A DNA stretch of 64,000 nt from Cellulomonas phragmiteti (GCF_016862775.1 NZ_BONP01000015.1:1-64000), one strand, 5' to 3'; numbered from the stretch's first letter, positions 42,662 to 51,889 are shown. Notes: generated by a model from the sequence alone, not told the origin. Translations and numbers: made by a program.

Positions 42662-42688
42662 CGGCGCACGGGCCCGCCCTGCCGGCGG

Positions 42689-42985
42689 TCACACGTCGAC
42701 GAGGCGCAGCCGCACGTGCACGACGTCGCCCACGGCGACCCCCGCCGCTGTGCGCACCGCCTTCTTCACCGGCAGCACGTAGGTCTCGCGCCGCTTGTCC
42801 GGGAACAGCGACGTGCGCCACGTCGTCGCCCCCAGGCTCACCTCGACGCGCACGGAGCCGAACCCGCCCTGACGCCCGCGCGTGAGGTCGTCGACCTCGT
42901 CCGCGACGTCGAACGGCAGCGACACGAACACCCACGAGCCGTTCTCCACCTGCCACAGGTGCACGTCGGCCTCGAACTCCGCCAC
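42689..42985 (-). CDS. DUF1905-family protein
   Basis: A 98-residue small beta-barrel protein of the DUF1905 type: SWVFVSLPFDVADEVDDL, FGSVRVEVSLGATTWRTSLFPD and YVLPVKKAVRTAAGVAVGDVVHVRL are the conserved blocks. It is cytosolic, with no known reaction. GTG 42985 has a TAGCGT box exactly placed for leaderless transcription. Confidence 0.88.
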   Translation of the reverse strand: MAEFEADVHLWQVENGSWVFVSLPFDVADEVDDLTRGRQGGFGSVRVEVSLGATTWRTSLFPDKRRETYVLPVKKAVRTAAGVAVGDVVHVRLRLVDV

Positions 42986-42991
42986 GGCGCG

Positions 42992-42997
42992 ACGCTA
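42992..42997 (-). promoter_or_regulatory. Leaderless -10 box TAGCGT
   Basis: Places transcription start on GTG 42985; it lies inside the 3' end region before the upstream glycosyltransferase stop. Confidence 0.5.
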
Positions 42998-44332
42998 CCG
43001 CCCACCCCCGACAGCGGGTCGTGGTGGGTCGCCGGCCCCGGTGCGCGTGGTGCCCTCGACGGCCTCGACGACGCCCGGCAGCCCGGGCGCCGCCGCCACC
43101 TGCTCCGCCAGGCGCTGGGCCGCGGCGCGGTACGACGGGTCCGTACGGACCTCCCGGACGGCGTCGCGCACCTGGTCCGGCGTCGGCCGGTTGCCGCGCA
43201 GCCGCACGCCCACGCCGCTCCACGCGACGCGCGCCCCCACCTCCGCCTTGTCCTCGGTGGCGCCCGCGACGACCAGCGGCACCCCGTGGGCGAGCGCCCA
43301 GTGCACGCCCCCGTAGCCGCCGTTGGTGACCATGACGTCGGTCCGCGGCAGCAGCGCCGCGTACGGGACCATGCGCGCGGCGCGGACGTTGGCGGGCAGG
43401 GGGCCGAGCCGCTCGACCGGGGTGCCGCCGGTCGCGGCGACGACCAGCACGTCCTCCTCGGCGAGGGCGTCGACCGTCGGCCGCAGCAGCTGACCCACGT
43501 CGTCATTGGCGACCGTGCCCTGCGTGACGTGCACGACGGTGCGCCCGTCGAGGTCGCCCCACCACGGCGGCAGCGTCCCGGGATCCACGTCGACGCTGCC
43601 CGGCCGCGGCACGCCCGCCGGCCCGACGAGCCGGAAGGCGTCACCCAGCCCGGGGCGCGGGTACTCGAACCCGGGGACCGTCAGCTGGACCGTCACGTCG
43701 GCGCTGTGCGTCCACCCGAACAGGAAGCCGCTCGGCGGACGCCCGCCCGCGTCCCGCACCGCCCGGCGGGCGGCGACCTGCGCCGGCCGCAGCGCCACCT
43801 GCTCGACGGCGACCCGCACGAGCGCGTCGCGCACCCGCCCTCGGACGCCCGGCAGCGGCGTCAGGCCGGGGCCGAACGGCGGGACGCCCGGGTGCCGCGC
43901 CGCGGACGGGAAGATCGACACCGCGACCGTCCGGGGCCGGTGCGCGCGGGGCCGTGACGTCACGGCGTACGCGCCCAGGAGCAGGGGCTCGAACACCAGC
44001 GTGCCCACCGTGGGGTCCAGGACCGCGTCGAGCGCCGCGACCTGCGCCCCGATCCGTCCGACGAACAGGTGCTCCAGGTCCCACCGCAGCAGCCCGATCC
44101 CGGTGCGTCCGGCCCGCTCGGGGTGGTCCGCCTCGAGGGTCCGCTCGTCGAACCCCGCGTCCGGCGGCAGGGGCACCAGCTCGGCGCCGGTCGACTCCAC
44201 CTCGGCGCGGAAGCGCGCGCCGGTGAGGAACCGCACGCGGTGGCCGGCGTCGACCAGGGCGCGGGCGACGGCCAGCAGCGGGGTGACGTGGGCGTGCACG
44301 GGGCACGCGGCGACGACGGTCGTGGGGCGCAT
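42995..44332 (-). CDS. GT1 (UGT/macrolide-type) glycosyltransferase
   Basis: A 445-residue GT-B enzyme of the MGT type, transferring a sugar from NDP-sugar to a small hydrophobic acceptor. The N-terminal VVAACPVHAHVTPLLAVARALVDAGHRV and the C-terminal donor-binding VMVTNGGYGGVHWALAHGVPLVVAG (a variant of the PSPG region) are clear. ATG 44332 is preceded by GGAGG. It is divergent from a TetR regulator 96 bases away, which probably controls it; efflux or detoxification by glycosylation is a reasonable guess. Confidence 0.88.
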   Translation of the reverse strand: MRPTTVVAACPVHAHVTPLLAVARALVDAGHRVRFLTGARFRAEVESTGAELVPLPPDAGFDERTLEADHPERAGRTGIGLLRWDLEHLFVGRIGAQVAALDAVLDPTVGTLVFEPLLLGAYAVTSRPRAHRPRTVAVSIFPSAARHPGVPPFGPGLTPLPGVRGRVRDALVRVAVEQVALRPAQVAARRAVRDAGGRPPSGFLFGWTHSADVTVQLTVPGFEYPRPGLGDAFRLVGPAGVPRPGSVDVDPGTLPPWWGDLDGRTVVHVTQGTVANDDVGQLLRPTVDALAEEDVLVVAATGGTPVERLGPLPANVRAARMVPYAALLPRTDVMVTNGGYGGVHWALAHGVPLVVAGATEDKAEVGARVAWSGVGVRLRGNRPTPDQVRDAVREVRTDPSYRAAAQRLAEQVAAAPGLPGVVEAVEGTTRTGAGDPPRPAVGGGR

Positions 44333-44375
44333 GCGTCCTCCGCTGGCTCGGGCCGCCCTCGGCGTCGGCACGGCC

Positions 44376-44381
44376 TAGGCT
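44376..44381 (+). promoter_or_regulatory. -10 box TAGGCT for tetR-like gene
   Basis: Gives a leader of about 41 bases with a Shine-Dalgarno (GGGAGGG). It lies in the divergent region shared with the glycosyltransferase gene. Confidence 0.4.
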
Positions 44382-44428
44382 GTCGGCAACTGGCGGAGCC
44401 TTTCACCACGCCGACAGGGAGGGCAACG

Positions 44429-45055
44429 GTGGCCCCTGAGACCGCACGTCCCTACCGGTCCCCGAAGCGTGCCGAGCAGGCCGCGGTCACGCGTCGCCGC
44501 GTCCTGCAGGCCGTCGCCGACGAGGTCGCGTCGGTGGGGTACGAGGCCGCCACCCTGGGGCGCATCGCGCGTCGCGCCGGGGTCTCGGTCGCGACGGTCA
44601 AGGCGCAGGGCCCCAAGCGGGAGCTGCTCGTGCGCGCCTTCGAGCTGGTGTTCGTCGGCCCCGACGAGCAGGGCGCCACGAAGTCCCCGGACCTGCCCGA
44701 CGACCCGGAGGCCCTGCTGGGTCGCACGACCGGGTTCATCGCCGACGCCTACGCCCGCACCGTGCGGCTGTGGGAGGCGTTCGTCGTTGCCGCGGGCACC
44801 GACCCCGAGGTGCGCGACGAGTACGTCGCGATGACCGAGAGGCGCCGCGCCGCGATGCGCGGGCTGCTCGCCCAGCTCACCGCACGCGGGGTGCCCCGGC
44901 CGTTCGACCTCGAGCACGTGCTGGACGTCACCGAGCTGCTGTACTCCCACGAGGCCTGGCGGCGGTTCGTCGAGGAGCGCGGCTGGAGCCGCGAGCGCTG
45001 GGTCACGTGGACGGTGGCCTCCACGCTCGCGGTGATGGGCGGGGCGCTGCCCTGA
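44429..45055 (+). CDS. TetR-family regulator
   Basis: A 208-residue TetR regulator. The HTH region is VTRRRVLQAVADEVASVGYEAATLGRIARRAGVSVATVKAQG; the last helix deviates from the common YHYF ending. The ligand domain is helical. GTG 44429 follows GGGAGGG. Divergent placement suggests control of the glycosyltransferase gene and itself. No clear palindrome was found in the shared 96 bases. Confidence 0.87.
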   Translation: MAPETARPYRSPKRAEQAAVTRRRVLQAVADEVASVGYEAATLGRIARRAGVSVATVKAQGPKRELLVRAFELVFVGPDEQGATKSPDLPDDPEALLGRTTGFIADAYARTVRLWEAFVVAAGTDPEVRDEYVAMTERRRAAMRGLLAQLTARGVPRPFDLEHVLDVTELLYSHEAWRRFVEERGWSRERWVTWTVASTLAVMGGALP

Positions 45056-45071
45056 CGCTGCACGCGGGCCG

Positions 45072-45359
45072 TCACCAGGGCCGCGTGGCCCTGCCGTCCA
45101 GCCACAGCGTGTCCGACGCGTCGCGGTGCGTCCCGGAGGTGCCGACGTGCGTGCTCGCGATCTGCGGACCCTTGGTGATGACGTGCACCATCGCCATGCC
45201 GTGCCCGCGACCCAGGCCGTAGTCCTCGGCGAGCCACGCGAGGATCGGGGCCGCCTTCGTCGACGCGTCGAACCCCCGCTCGTGCGCGAGGTCGAGCAGC
45301 CGGCGGGGCGTGAGGCCGGTCTTCTCCTCGACGGCGTCGAGGTAGGCCTGGAACGACAT
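45072..45359 (-). CDS. DUF4287-domain protein
   Basis: A 95-residue protein with the DUF4287 block SFQAYLDAVEEKTGLTPRRLLDLAHERGF, then AAPILAWLAEDYGLGRGHGMAMVHVITKGP. These small helical proteins are of unknown function. ATG 45359 follows AAGGAG. Confidence 0.87.
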   Translation of the reverse strand: MSFQAYLDAVEEKTGLTPRRLLDLAHERGFDASTKAAPILAWLAEDYGLGRGHGMAMVHVITKGPQIASTHVGTSGTHRDASDTLWLDGRATRPW

Positions 45360-45452
45360 GAGGGCTCCTTCGGTCGGGGGCGGTACGGGGTGGACCACCG
45401 CGGGGCCGCGGAGTCACCGGGTCGTCGCGCGACGGACCGGCCTGCCGGCGGG

Positions 45453-45821
45453 TCAGCGGCGGACGGCGCCACCCGCAGCCTGCCAGGCGCCGATGCCGCC
45501 GGACAGGCTCGTGGCCTGCAGGCCGAGCGAGCGCAGCTGCCGGGCGGCGGTGCGCGACCGCATGCCGGACGCGCACATGACGACGACCGGGGCGTCGGCC
45601 CGTAGGCGGCGGGGCGCGTCGGCGACGGAGCCCAGCGGCACGTGCACGGCCTGGGGGGCGTGGCCGGTGCTCCACTCGGAGCGCTCGCGGACGTCGAGGA
45701 GGCCCGCGCCGTCGCGGACGAGCTGCACCGCGGTGGGTCCGTCGACGGTCGAGGGCAGGCCGCCGTCGTCGGAGCGACCGAGGAGGCGGGACAGAGCGGC
45801 GCGGAGGCTCGGGAAGGGCAT
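45453..45821 (-). CDS. Rhodanese-like sulfurtransferase
   Basis: A 122-residue single-domain rhodanese. GLLDVRERSEWSTGHAPQAVHVPLGSV is the entry motif, and the active-site loop VVMCASGMRSRTAA holds the catalytic Cys. It transfers or scavenges sulfane sulfur. ATG 45821 has a TATCGT box predicting a one-base leader. That box overlaps an ATACCCC/GGGGTAT inverted repeat like those bound by CsoR/CstR-type sensors, so persulfide or copper control is likely. No CsoR-family gene is in the window. Confidence 0.9.
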   Translation of the reverse strand: MPFPSLRAALSRLLGRSDDGGLPSTVDGPTAVQLVRDGAGLLDVRERSEWSTGHAPQAVHVPLGSVADAPRRLRADAPVVVMCASGMRSRTAARQLRSLGLQATSLSGGIGAWQAAGGAVRR

Positions 45822-45831
45822 GCGCGAGACG

Positions 45832-45847
45832 ATACCCCCCGGGGTAT
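45832..45847. promoter_or_regulatory. CsoR/CstR-like operator
   Basis: ATACCCC, two bases, GGGGTAT: the inverted repeat known for the CsoR/CstR/RcnR group. It overlaps the -10 box at 45829-45834. Confidence 0.65.
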
Positions 45848-45962
45848 GCGCGCGCAACGACGGGGCGCCGCCCGCCGCCCCGCGGCCCCGCGTCCGACGG
45901 GCGCGAGTTCTCCGCTAGACTCCTACCCGCAGTACGCCCGCTCACGCCGGCGTGCAGCACCA

Positions 45963-46047
45963 GGAGGATTCGCCTAGTGGCCTATGGCGCACGCTTGGAA
46001 AGCGTGTTGGGTGCAAGCCCTCGGGGGTTCGAATCCCCCATCCTCCG
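45963..46047 (+). tRNA. tRNA-Ser(GGA)
   Basis: An 85-nt class II tRNA. The acceptor GGAGGAT pairs with ATCCTCC, the anticodon stem CACGC/GCGTG encloses GGA (reads UCC/UCU), and the T-arm is GGGGGTTCGAATCCCCC. CCA is not encoded. The bases following the tRNA show no second copy here, so this site appears unoccupied. Confidence 0.97.
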
Positions 46048-46171
46048 CCGTTCGAAGGGCCCGTGACCTGCAGCGATGTGGGTGGCGGGCCCTTCGTCGT
46101 CCACGGGGCCGCGCGGCATGCGGCGGGCGCCGGGCGTCGACGACGTCGGTGGTCCGTGGTGGGGTGGTCCC

Positions 46172-46912
46172 ATGGTCGCGCGCACGGGTCCGTGGAGCAC
46201 GCTGCCCGTGCGACGCGTCCAGGCCGGTGACCCCAAGCTCGACGGTGAGCGGGGCGGGGACTGGCACCTGAGGATCCCCGCCGTCCGGCACGTCCTCGAG
46301 CAGGGCTGGGACCTGGGCCCGGCCACCGTGCTGGTCGGCGACAACGGCGCGGGCAAGTCGACGCTCGTCGAGGGCATCGCCACCACCTTCGGCATGGCGG
46401 CCGAGGGCGGCTCGACGGGCTCGATGCACCGCACCCGGCCCACCGAGTCGGGGTTCGCGCACGACATCCAGCTGGTCCGCGGTGCCGGCGCGCCGCGGCG
46501 CGGGTTCTTCCTGCGGGCCGAGACGATGCACGGCTTCTACACGTACCTCGACGAGCACCCCGGGTTCGACCCGGTGTTCCACGAGATGTCGCACGGGGAG
46601 TCGTTCCTCGAGCTCATCGGCTCGCGGATGATGTACCCCGGCCTCTACGTGCTCGACGAGCCGGAGTCCGCGCTGTCGTTCACCGGCAGCCTCGCGCTGC
46701 TCAAGCACCTGCACGACCTGGTGCAGCACGACTCGCAGGTGATCCTCTCGACGCACTCGCCGCTGCTGGCGTCCCTGCCGGGCGCGACGGTCTACGAGGT
46801 GGGGGAGTGGGGGCTGCGCGAGTGCGCCTGGGAGGACCTCGACCTCGTCAGGTCGTGGCGGGCGTTCCTCGACGACCCCCACCGATACCTGCGCCACGTC
46901 CTGGCGGACTGA
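46172..46912 (+). CDS. AAA/ABC-type ATPase, single domain
   Basis: A 246-residue P-loop ATPase with GDNGAGKST (Walker A), SHGESFLELI as an ABC-like signature, LYVLDEPES (Walker B) and STHSP (H-loop). No membrane partner lies next to it, so it is not an obvious transporter. It resembles small SMC/OLD-like predicted ATPases of unknown function. ATG 46172 was chosen as it gives the usual MVARTGPW-type start; upstream frame is tRNA-adjacent. Confidence 0.83.
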   Translation: MVARTGPWSTLPVRRVQAGDPKLDGERGGDWHLRIPAVRHVLEQGWDLGPATVLVGDNGAGKSTLVEGIATTFGMAAEGGSTGSMHRTRPTESGFAHDIQLVRGAGAPRRGFFLRAETMHGFYTYLDEHPGFDPVFHEMSHGESFLELIGSRMMYPGLYVLDEPESALSFTGSLALLKHLHDLVQHDSQVILSTHSPLLASLPGATVYEVGEWGLRECAWEDLDLVRSWRAFLDDPHRYLRHVLAD

Positions 46913-46952
46913 CGCGGCGCCCTCGTCCGGCCGGGGAGACGGGGTCAGGGGG

Positions 46953-48230
46953 TCAGGAGGTGAAGCGGGTGGCGCGCTCGCGGACGCGGCCCTCGCCCAG
47001 GCCCCCGCGGGCGTCCGGGTCCCACGTGTAGACCTCGGTGCCGGTGACGAACACGTGCTCGGCGCGGGCGGTCACGTCCAGCGGGTCGCCGGACCAGATC
47101 ACGACGTCCCCGTCGAGCCCGGGGGTCAGCGACCCCACCCGGTCGTCCAGGCCCATGAACTGCGCCGGGTTCACCGTCAGCGCGCGCAGCGCCGTGTCCC
47201 GGTCCAGCCCCTCCTTGACGGCCAGCGACGCCTGGTGGACCAGGAAGTTGATGGGTACCACCGGGTGGTCCGTGGTGATCGCGACCCGCACCCCCGCGCG
47301 CGCCAGCACACCGAGGTGCGCGATCGAGCGGTTGCGCAGCTCGACCTTCGAGCGGGACGTGAACATGGGGCCGAAGATGACCGGCACGTCGCGCTCCGCG
47401 AGCACGTCGGCCACGGCCGCGGCGTCGGTGCCGTGGTTGATCACGAGCCGGTACCCGAACTCGTCGGCCAGGCGCAGCGCCGTGGCGATGTCGTCGGCGC
47501 GGTGGGTGTGCTGGTCCCACGCGAGCTCGCCGGCCAGCACGGCCGCGAGCGTCTCCCGGGCGAGGTCCCGGTCGAAGGGCTCACCCGTGGCGGCCGCCGC
47601 GTCACGACGTGCCGCGTACCCCTGCGCGTCGACGAACGCCCCGCGGATCACCGCCGCGACGCCCAGGCGCGTCGACGGCAGCTTCTTCTGCTCCCCGTAC
47701 ACGCGCTTGGGGTTCTCGCCCAGCGCCGACTTCACGGACACGTCGTGCCGGATCACCTGCTCGTCGACCGTCCGACCGCCCCACGTCTTGATCGCCACCG
47801 TCCGCCCGCCGATCGGGTTGGCCGACCCCGGCTTGACGACTGCGGAGGTCACCCCGCCGACGAGCGCGTCGCGGAACCCCTCGTCCTCGACGTTGATGCC
47901 GTCGATCGCCCGCAGCGCCGCGCCGTTCGGCGCCGTCCGCTCGTTGGTGTCGTCGCCGGCCCAGCCCTCGGCCTCCTCCATCACACCCATGTGGGCGTGC
48001 GCCTCGACGAACCCCGGCAGCACCCAGCGGCCCGTCGCGTCGACGACCCGGACCCCGTCGGGCACGACGACGTCCGTGCCGACGGCGGTGACCACACCGT
48101 CCTCGACGAGCACGGTCGCGCCGTCGACCGGGGGTGAGGCGACGGGGACGACGTGGCCGCCGACGATCGCGACGGACCCGCGAGCGGTGCGGATCGGGCT
48201 GGACGGGTCGGGGCGGCTCGGGTCGGGCAT
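46953..48230 (-). CDS. Amidohydrolase (imidazolonepropionase-like)
   Basis: A 425-residue amidohydrolase. The metal-binding HxH is in FVEAHAHMGV, the metal-bridging Lys in VAIKTWGG is shared in this branch, His residues lie in WDQHTHRADD and VINHGTD, and the final Asp in ITTDHPVVP. It is cytosolic. ATG 48230 is the start. The branch contains bacterial enzymes labelled imidazolonepropionase-related, with unproven substrates. Confidence 0.87.
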   Translation of the reverse strand: MPDPSRPDPSSPIRTARGSVAIVGGHVVPVASPPVDGATVLVEDGVVTAVGTDVVVPDGVRVVDATGRWVLPGFVEAHAHMGVMEEAEGWAGDDTNERTAPNGAALRAIDGINVEDEGFRDALVGGVTSAVVKPGSANPIGGRTVAIKTWGGRTVDEQVIRHDVSVKSALGENPKRVYGEQKKLPSTRLGVAAVIRGAFVDAQGYAARRDAAAATGEPFDRDLARETLAAVLAGELAWDQHTHRADDIATALRLADEFGYRLVINHGTDAAAVADVLAERDVPVIFGPMFTSRSKVELRNRSIAHLGVLARAGVRVAITTDHPVVPINFLVHQASLAVKEGLDRDTALRALTVNPAQFMGLDDRVGSLTPGLDGDVVIWSGDPLDVTARAEHVFVTGTEVYTWDPDARGGLGEGRVRERATRFTS

Positions 48231-48385
48231 GGCGCCATCATGGCGCGCACCGGCCGGGGAGCGCCCGCGGTCCGCGCCGCGCGTCGCGACGTGCGTGCAC
48301 CCTGCTGCCGGCGGGCACGTGTGAGGGGAGCGTGCAGGTCCGTCCCGCGGCAGCCGGACGGATGTCCGGATCGTCCCGCCATGGC

Positions 48386-48391
48386 TAGCGT
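48386..48391 (+). promoter_or_regulatory. Leaderless -10 box TAGCGT
   Basis: Places transcription start on ATG 48398. Confidence 0.55.
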
Positions 48392-48397
48392 GGTCCC

Positions 48398-49357
48398 ATG
48401 ACCCAGGACCCGTCGCAGACCTCCGAGGACCGCCCGCCGCACGGCGCCCGACCCGCGCCCGACGCGACGTCCCGGCGCCTGCTGGACGACTGGGACGTCG
48501 AGACGTGGCGCAGCCCGCTCGCGGGTGTCGCGGTCGGTGTCCTGACGCTCCCCGCCGTGGCGATGGCGCTCGTCGGCCTGCTGGTGCTGGCCGTGCAGGG
48601 CACGGCGACCTGGCTGCTCGTCACGCTGGCGGCCCTCGTCACCACGGCCCTCGGGGTGCTCGGCGCGGTCGTCGGTCTGCGCCGCGGTCACCGCGGGGTC
48701 GTGCACCGGCTGGCCGTCCTGGCCGTGGTGTGGGGGGTCGTCGTGACGGTCGCGGGCGTGGTGGTCGCGCTGTCGCTCGACGCCGACGAGCGCGTCGGGG
48801 TCGCGGTCCTGCTGGTCCTCGGCGGCACGTACACCGTGGTCGTCGGCCTGGGGCTGTGGGGTGCCTCGCGGCTCATGGCGGCGCCCGCCGGTGCCGACGC
48901 GCACGGCGGGAGCGACGGCGCCGCGGACCCGTCGCCGCGCACGGGCGCGTCGCCCACGGTCGGCGAGGCCACGACGCCCGCGGCGGCCTCCGACGACGAC
49001 GCCCTGGCCGACTGGCCCGAGTGGGGCGGCGACGCCGCGCCCGGCAGCGACCCCGCGCCCGGCAGCGAGCCTGCGCGCGGCGGCGACCTGTCCCGCCCCG
49101 GCCCCGCCCCGCTGGAGGCGGCCCCGGTGCGTCACGACGTCGAGGACGTCGTCGACGCGGACGTCGTGGAGCCGCCGACCGCGGCGCCCCGCACGGCACG
49201 CTCGTCGGCACCGAGCCCGGCGCGGCGCAGCGTCACGTCCAGCAGCCCCGCCCGCCCGCGGCGCACCGCGCCGGCCGGCCCGGCCACCGAGCGCATCGCC
49301 CGGCAGGACGGCGACGACGGCCCGCCGACGCAGCGCATCCCGCCCGTGGCCTACTGA
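48398..49357 (+). CDS. Four-TM membrane protein with disordered tail
   Basis: A 319-residue protein, family not recognised. TMs lie at about 42-63, 68-90, 101-124 and 131-150. The N-terminal 30 residues and the last ~165 are hydrophilic and low-complexity (Pro/Ala/Ser/Asp), ending IARQDGDDGPPTQRIPPVAY. The TM core resembles actinobacterial DUF4064-like or DUF308-like four-helix proteins. ATG 48398 appears leaderless. Confidence 0.72.
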   Translation: MTQDPSQTSEDRPPHGARPAPDATSRRLLDDWDVETWRSPLAGVAVGVLTLPAVAMALVGLLVLAVQGTATWLLVTLAALVTTALGVLGAVVGLRRGHRGVVHRLAVLAVVWGVVVTVAGVVVALSLDADERVGVAVLLVLGGTYTVVVGLGLWGASRLMAAPAGADAHGGSDGAADPSPRTGASPTVGEATTPAAASDDDALADWPEWGGDAAPGSDPAPGSEPARGGDLSRPGPAPLEAAPVRHDVEDVVDADVVEPPTAAPRTARSSAPSPARRSVTSSSPARPRRTAPAGPATERIARQDGDDGPPTQRIPPVAY

Positions 49358-49404
49358 GCCGACGCGCTGCACGACCGCCCCGCCACCTGCGTTAAGGTGG
49401 TGCG

Positions 49405-49497
49405 CAGACCCCTCGTACGGCGTCATCTCGCTGAACTCCCCCAGGGCCGGAAGGCAGCAAGGGCAGGCGAGCTCTGGCGGGTGTGCGGGGGGTCCTT
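49405..49497 (+). ncRNA. ffs: SRP RNA, small bacterial (4.5S) type
   Basis: The hairpin closes with ACCCC/GGGGT ends. The conserved apical segment GGGCCGGAAGGCAGCAAGGG binds Ffh. Length ~93 nt is typical of actinobacteria. A TTAAGGT -10 element lies just before (49392-49398). The exact 5' and 3' ends are uncertain by a few bases. Confidence 0.92.
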
Positions 49498-49637
49498 GCA
49501 TGCCCGCGGACGACGCGGAGTGCGACCGGGGGCGGGTCCGCCGGCGTGCGGCGTCCGCCCCGGGTCGCAGGCGGTGCGGGCGGCGACGGGCCCCACGCGG
49601 GACGCGCGCGGCACGCACCCGGCCGGACGATCGACGC

Positions 49638-50459
49638 ATGAGCGACACCACCCCCGTCACGTCGGCCTGGGCCGGCGCCGTCCCCCGTCTCGCGGCCCGC
49701 GGGCTCGTCCACCGGTTCGGTGACACGTCCGCCCTGGCCGGCGTCGACGTCGACCTCGCCGACGGCGAGTCGCTGGCCGTCATGGGCCCGTCGGGGTCCG
49801 GCAAGTCCACGCTCCTGCACGTCCTCGCCGGGATCCTCGTGCCCACGTCGGGCACGGTCGCGCTGCGCGGGCTGGAGGTGCAGGCGCTGTCCGAGAAGGA
49901 GCGCTCGCTGCTGCGCCGGCGCCGGTACGGGTTCGTCTTCCAGCTCGGCCAGCTGCTGTCGGAGCTGTCGGCGCTGGAGAACGTCGCCCTGCCCGCCATG
50001 CTCACCGGGGCCTCGCGCGCCGACGCGCAGGCGTCCGCGGGGCAGTGGCTCGCGGCGCTGGGGCTCGCGGGGGCCGAGGGGCGCCGGCCCGGTGAGCTGT
50101 CGGGCGGGCAGGCGCAGCGCGTGGCGGTCGCCCGGGCGCTGATCACGCGCCCCGAGGTCGTGTTCGCCGACGAGCCGACGGGCTCCCTCGACCAGGCCAC
50201 GGGCCACGACGTCATGCAGGTGCTCCGCGACGCGACGCGCGCGGTGGGGGCGTCGCTGGTCGTCGTCACGCACGACGCGGACGTCGCCGCCTGGTGCGAC
50301 CGGCGGATCGACGTGCGCGACGGCCGGGTCGTCGCACCGGGGTCGACGACCGGCGGCGGTGCCGGCCCGCGACCCGGTGAGCGCGACGCGGGCGTCCTGC
50401 CGGCGCACCTCGGTGCCGCGCGGGTCGCGGACGTCTTCGGTGCCGGTGGTGCCCGGTGA
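49638..50459 (+). CDS. ABC transporter ATP-binding protein (LolD/MacB type)
   Basis: A 273-residue nucleotide-binding subunit. MGPSGSGKST is Walker A, LSGGQAQRVAVARAL the signature and VVFADEPTGSLD Walker B. FQLGQLLSELSALENVALP is the MacB/LolD Q-loop pattern. It powers the FtsX-like permease encoded next, with which it overlaps (GTGA). Such pairs export peptides or give antibiotic resistance, but the substrate is unknown. Confidence 0.92.
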   Translation: MSDTTPVTSAWAGAVPRLAARGLVHRFGDTSALAGVDVDLADGESLAVMGPSGSGKSTLLHVLAGILVPTSGTVALRGLEVQALSEKERSLLRRRRYGFVFQLGQLLSELSALENVALPAMLTGASRADAQASAGQWLAALGLAGAEGRRPGELSGGQAQRVAVARALITRPEVVFADEPTGSLDQATGHDVMQVLRDATRAVGASLVVVTHDADVAAWCDRRIDVRDGRVVAPGSTTGGGAGPRPGERDAGVLPAHLGAARVADVFGAGGAR

Positions 50460-51817
50460 GCGTCAACCCGGTCCTGGCGCTGGCGCCGCGGCTGCAGCGC
50501 GCCGGCGGGCGCGACAGCCGCACGACGACCCTGCTCGCGGTGACCGCGTTCGCGGTGTCCACCGCGCTGACGCTGTCGGTCGTCGCCGCGCTCCTCGGGT
50601 TCGTGGCACGGGCGGACCGGCCCACCACGGCGCTCGAGCGCGAGGTCGGCGGCTTCTACGTGATCCTCGCCGTGACCGCGACGATCCTGCTGGTCGTGCC
50701 GCTGCTCACCCTCGGGGGAGCGGCCGCACGGCTCGGGGTCGCGCGGCGCGACGCCCGGCTCGCGGCGCTGCGGCTGCTCGGTGCGACGCCGCGCGAGGTC
50801 GTCGGGCTGACGCTCGTCGAGACCGCGCTGCAGGGGCTCGCCGGTGCGGTCGTCGGGACCGTCCTGTACGGCGCGCTGCTGCCGGTGTGGACGCAGGTGC
50901 CGTTCCAGGGACGGCCGTTCACCGCCGGCGAGCTGTGGGTCGGCGTGCCCGTGGTGCTCCTGGCGTGGCTGGTCGTCCCGCTGCTCGCGGCCGTCAGCGG
51001 TGCGGTGTCGCTGCGCCGGGTCGTGGTCTCGCCGCTGGGCGTCGCGCAGCGCGCGGCCCGGCCGCGGCTGCGGGCGGTGCGGGCCGTGGTCGTCGTCGTC
51101 GCGATGGGGTTCTTCATGATCGTGTCGGGGATCGGCGGGATGCCGCTGGCGGCGTTCGTCGCCTTCCTGCTCGGCGGTCTGGCGCTGGCGTTCCTCACGA
51201 TGAACGCGGTGGGGCCGTGGGTGCTGGGGCTGCTCGGCCGCCTGCGGCTGCGGACGGCCCGCACGCCCGCGCAGCTGCTGGCGGCGCGTCGGCTGCTCGA
51301 CGACCCGCGGGCGACCTGGCGCGTCGTCGGCGGGCTCGGCCTCGCGTCGTTCGTCGCCGGGTGCCTGGCGGTGGTGCCGACCATGGCGAGCACGGGCGGC
51401 GGCGGCGACCAGGACGCGCTGCTGACGGCCGACATCCTCACCGGCGCCCTGCTGACCCTGACGATCACGTTCCTGCTCGCGGCCGTGTCCGCCGGCATCG
51501 CCCAGGCGGCGTCCGTCCTGGACCGTCGCCGGGAGCTGTCGCTCGCGCGGCTGGCGGGCGTGCCCGCCGAGCTGTTCGACGAGGCGCGGCGCCGCGAGGT
51601 GCTGGTCCCGCTGCTGGTCGTGTCGGTGGGCTCGGCGCTCGCCGCGCTCGTGATGTTCTTCCCGCTGTTCGGGATGGCCGCCGTCACGGCTCCGCAGGGG
51701 CTGCTGCTGCTCGTGGGCAGCCTGACCGTCGGGGTCGCGCTGGTCGTGGCGGCCACCGAGGTCACCCGCCCCCTGCTGCACCGCGTGCTGGCGGACACGG
51801 TGGTGCGTGCCGACTGA
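50456..51817 (+). CDS. FtsX-like ABC permease
   Basis: A 453-residue permease with about eight to ten TMs and two FtsX-like units. Each unit has the ARRDARLAALRLLGATPREVVGLTL-type cytoplasmic helix; the second is LDRRRELSLARLAGVPAELFDEARRREVLVPLL. It lacks the large extracytoplasmic MacB domain. GTG 50456 overlaps the ATPase gene stop. Together they form one exporter. Confidence 0.88.
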   Translation: MSVNPVLALAPRLQRAGGRDSRTTTLLAVTAFAVSTALTLSVVAALLGFVARADRPTTALEREVGGFYVILAVTATILLVVPLLTLGGAAARLGVARRDARLAALRLLGATPREVVGLTLVETALQGLAGAVVGTVLYGALLPVWTQVPFQGRPFTAGELWVGVPVVLLAWLVVPLLAAVSGAVSLRRVVVSPLGVAQRAARPRLRAVRAVVVVVAMGFFMIVSGIGGMPLAAFVAFLLGGLALAFLTMNAVGPWVLGLLGRLRLRTARTPAQLLAARRLLDDPRATWRVVGGLGLASFVAGCLAVVPTMASTGGGGDQDALLTADILTGALLTLTITFLLAAVSAGIAQAASVLDRRRELSLARLAGVPAELFDEARRREVLVPLLVVSVGSALAALVMFFPLFGMAAVTAPQGLLLLVGSLTVGVALVVAATEVTRPLLHRVLADTVVRAD

Positions 51818-51889
51818 CCCGCCCGCCGCCCGGCCGCGACCGGCCCCGGCAGGTGGGGACGGCGGTGCCGGCCGGTGGGTGGTGGCGCT

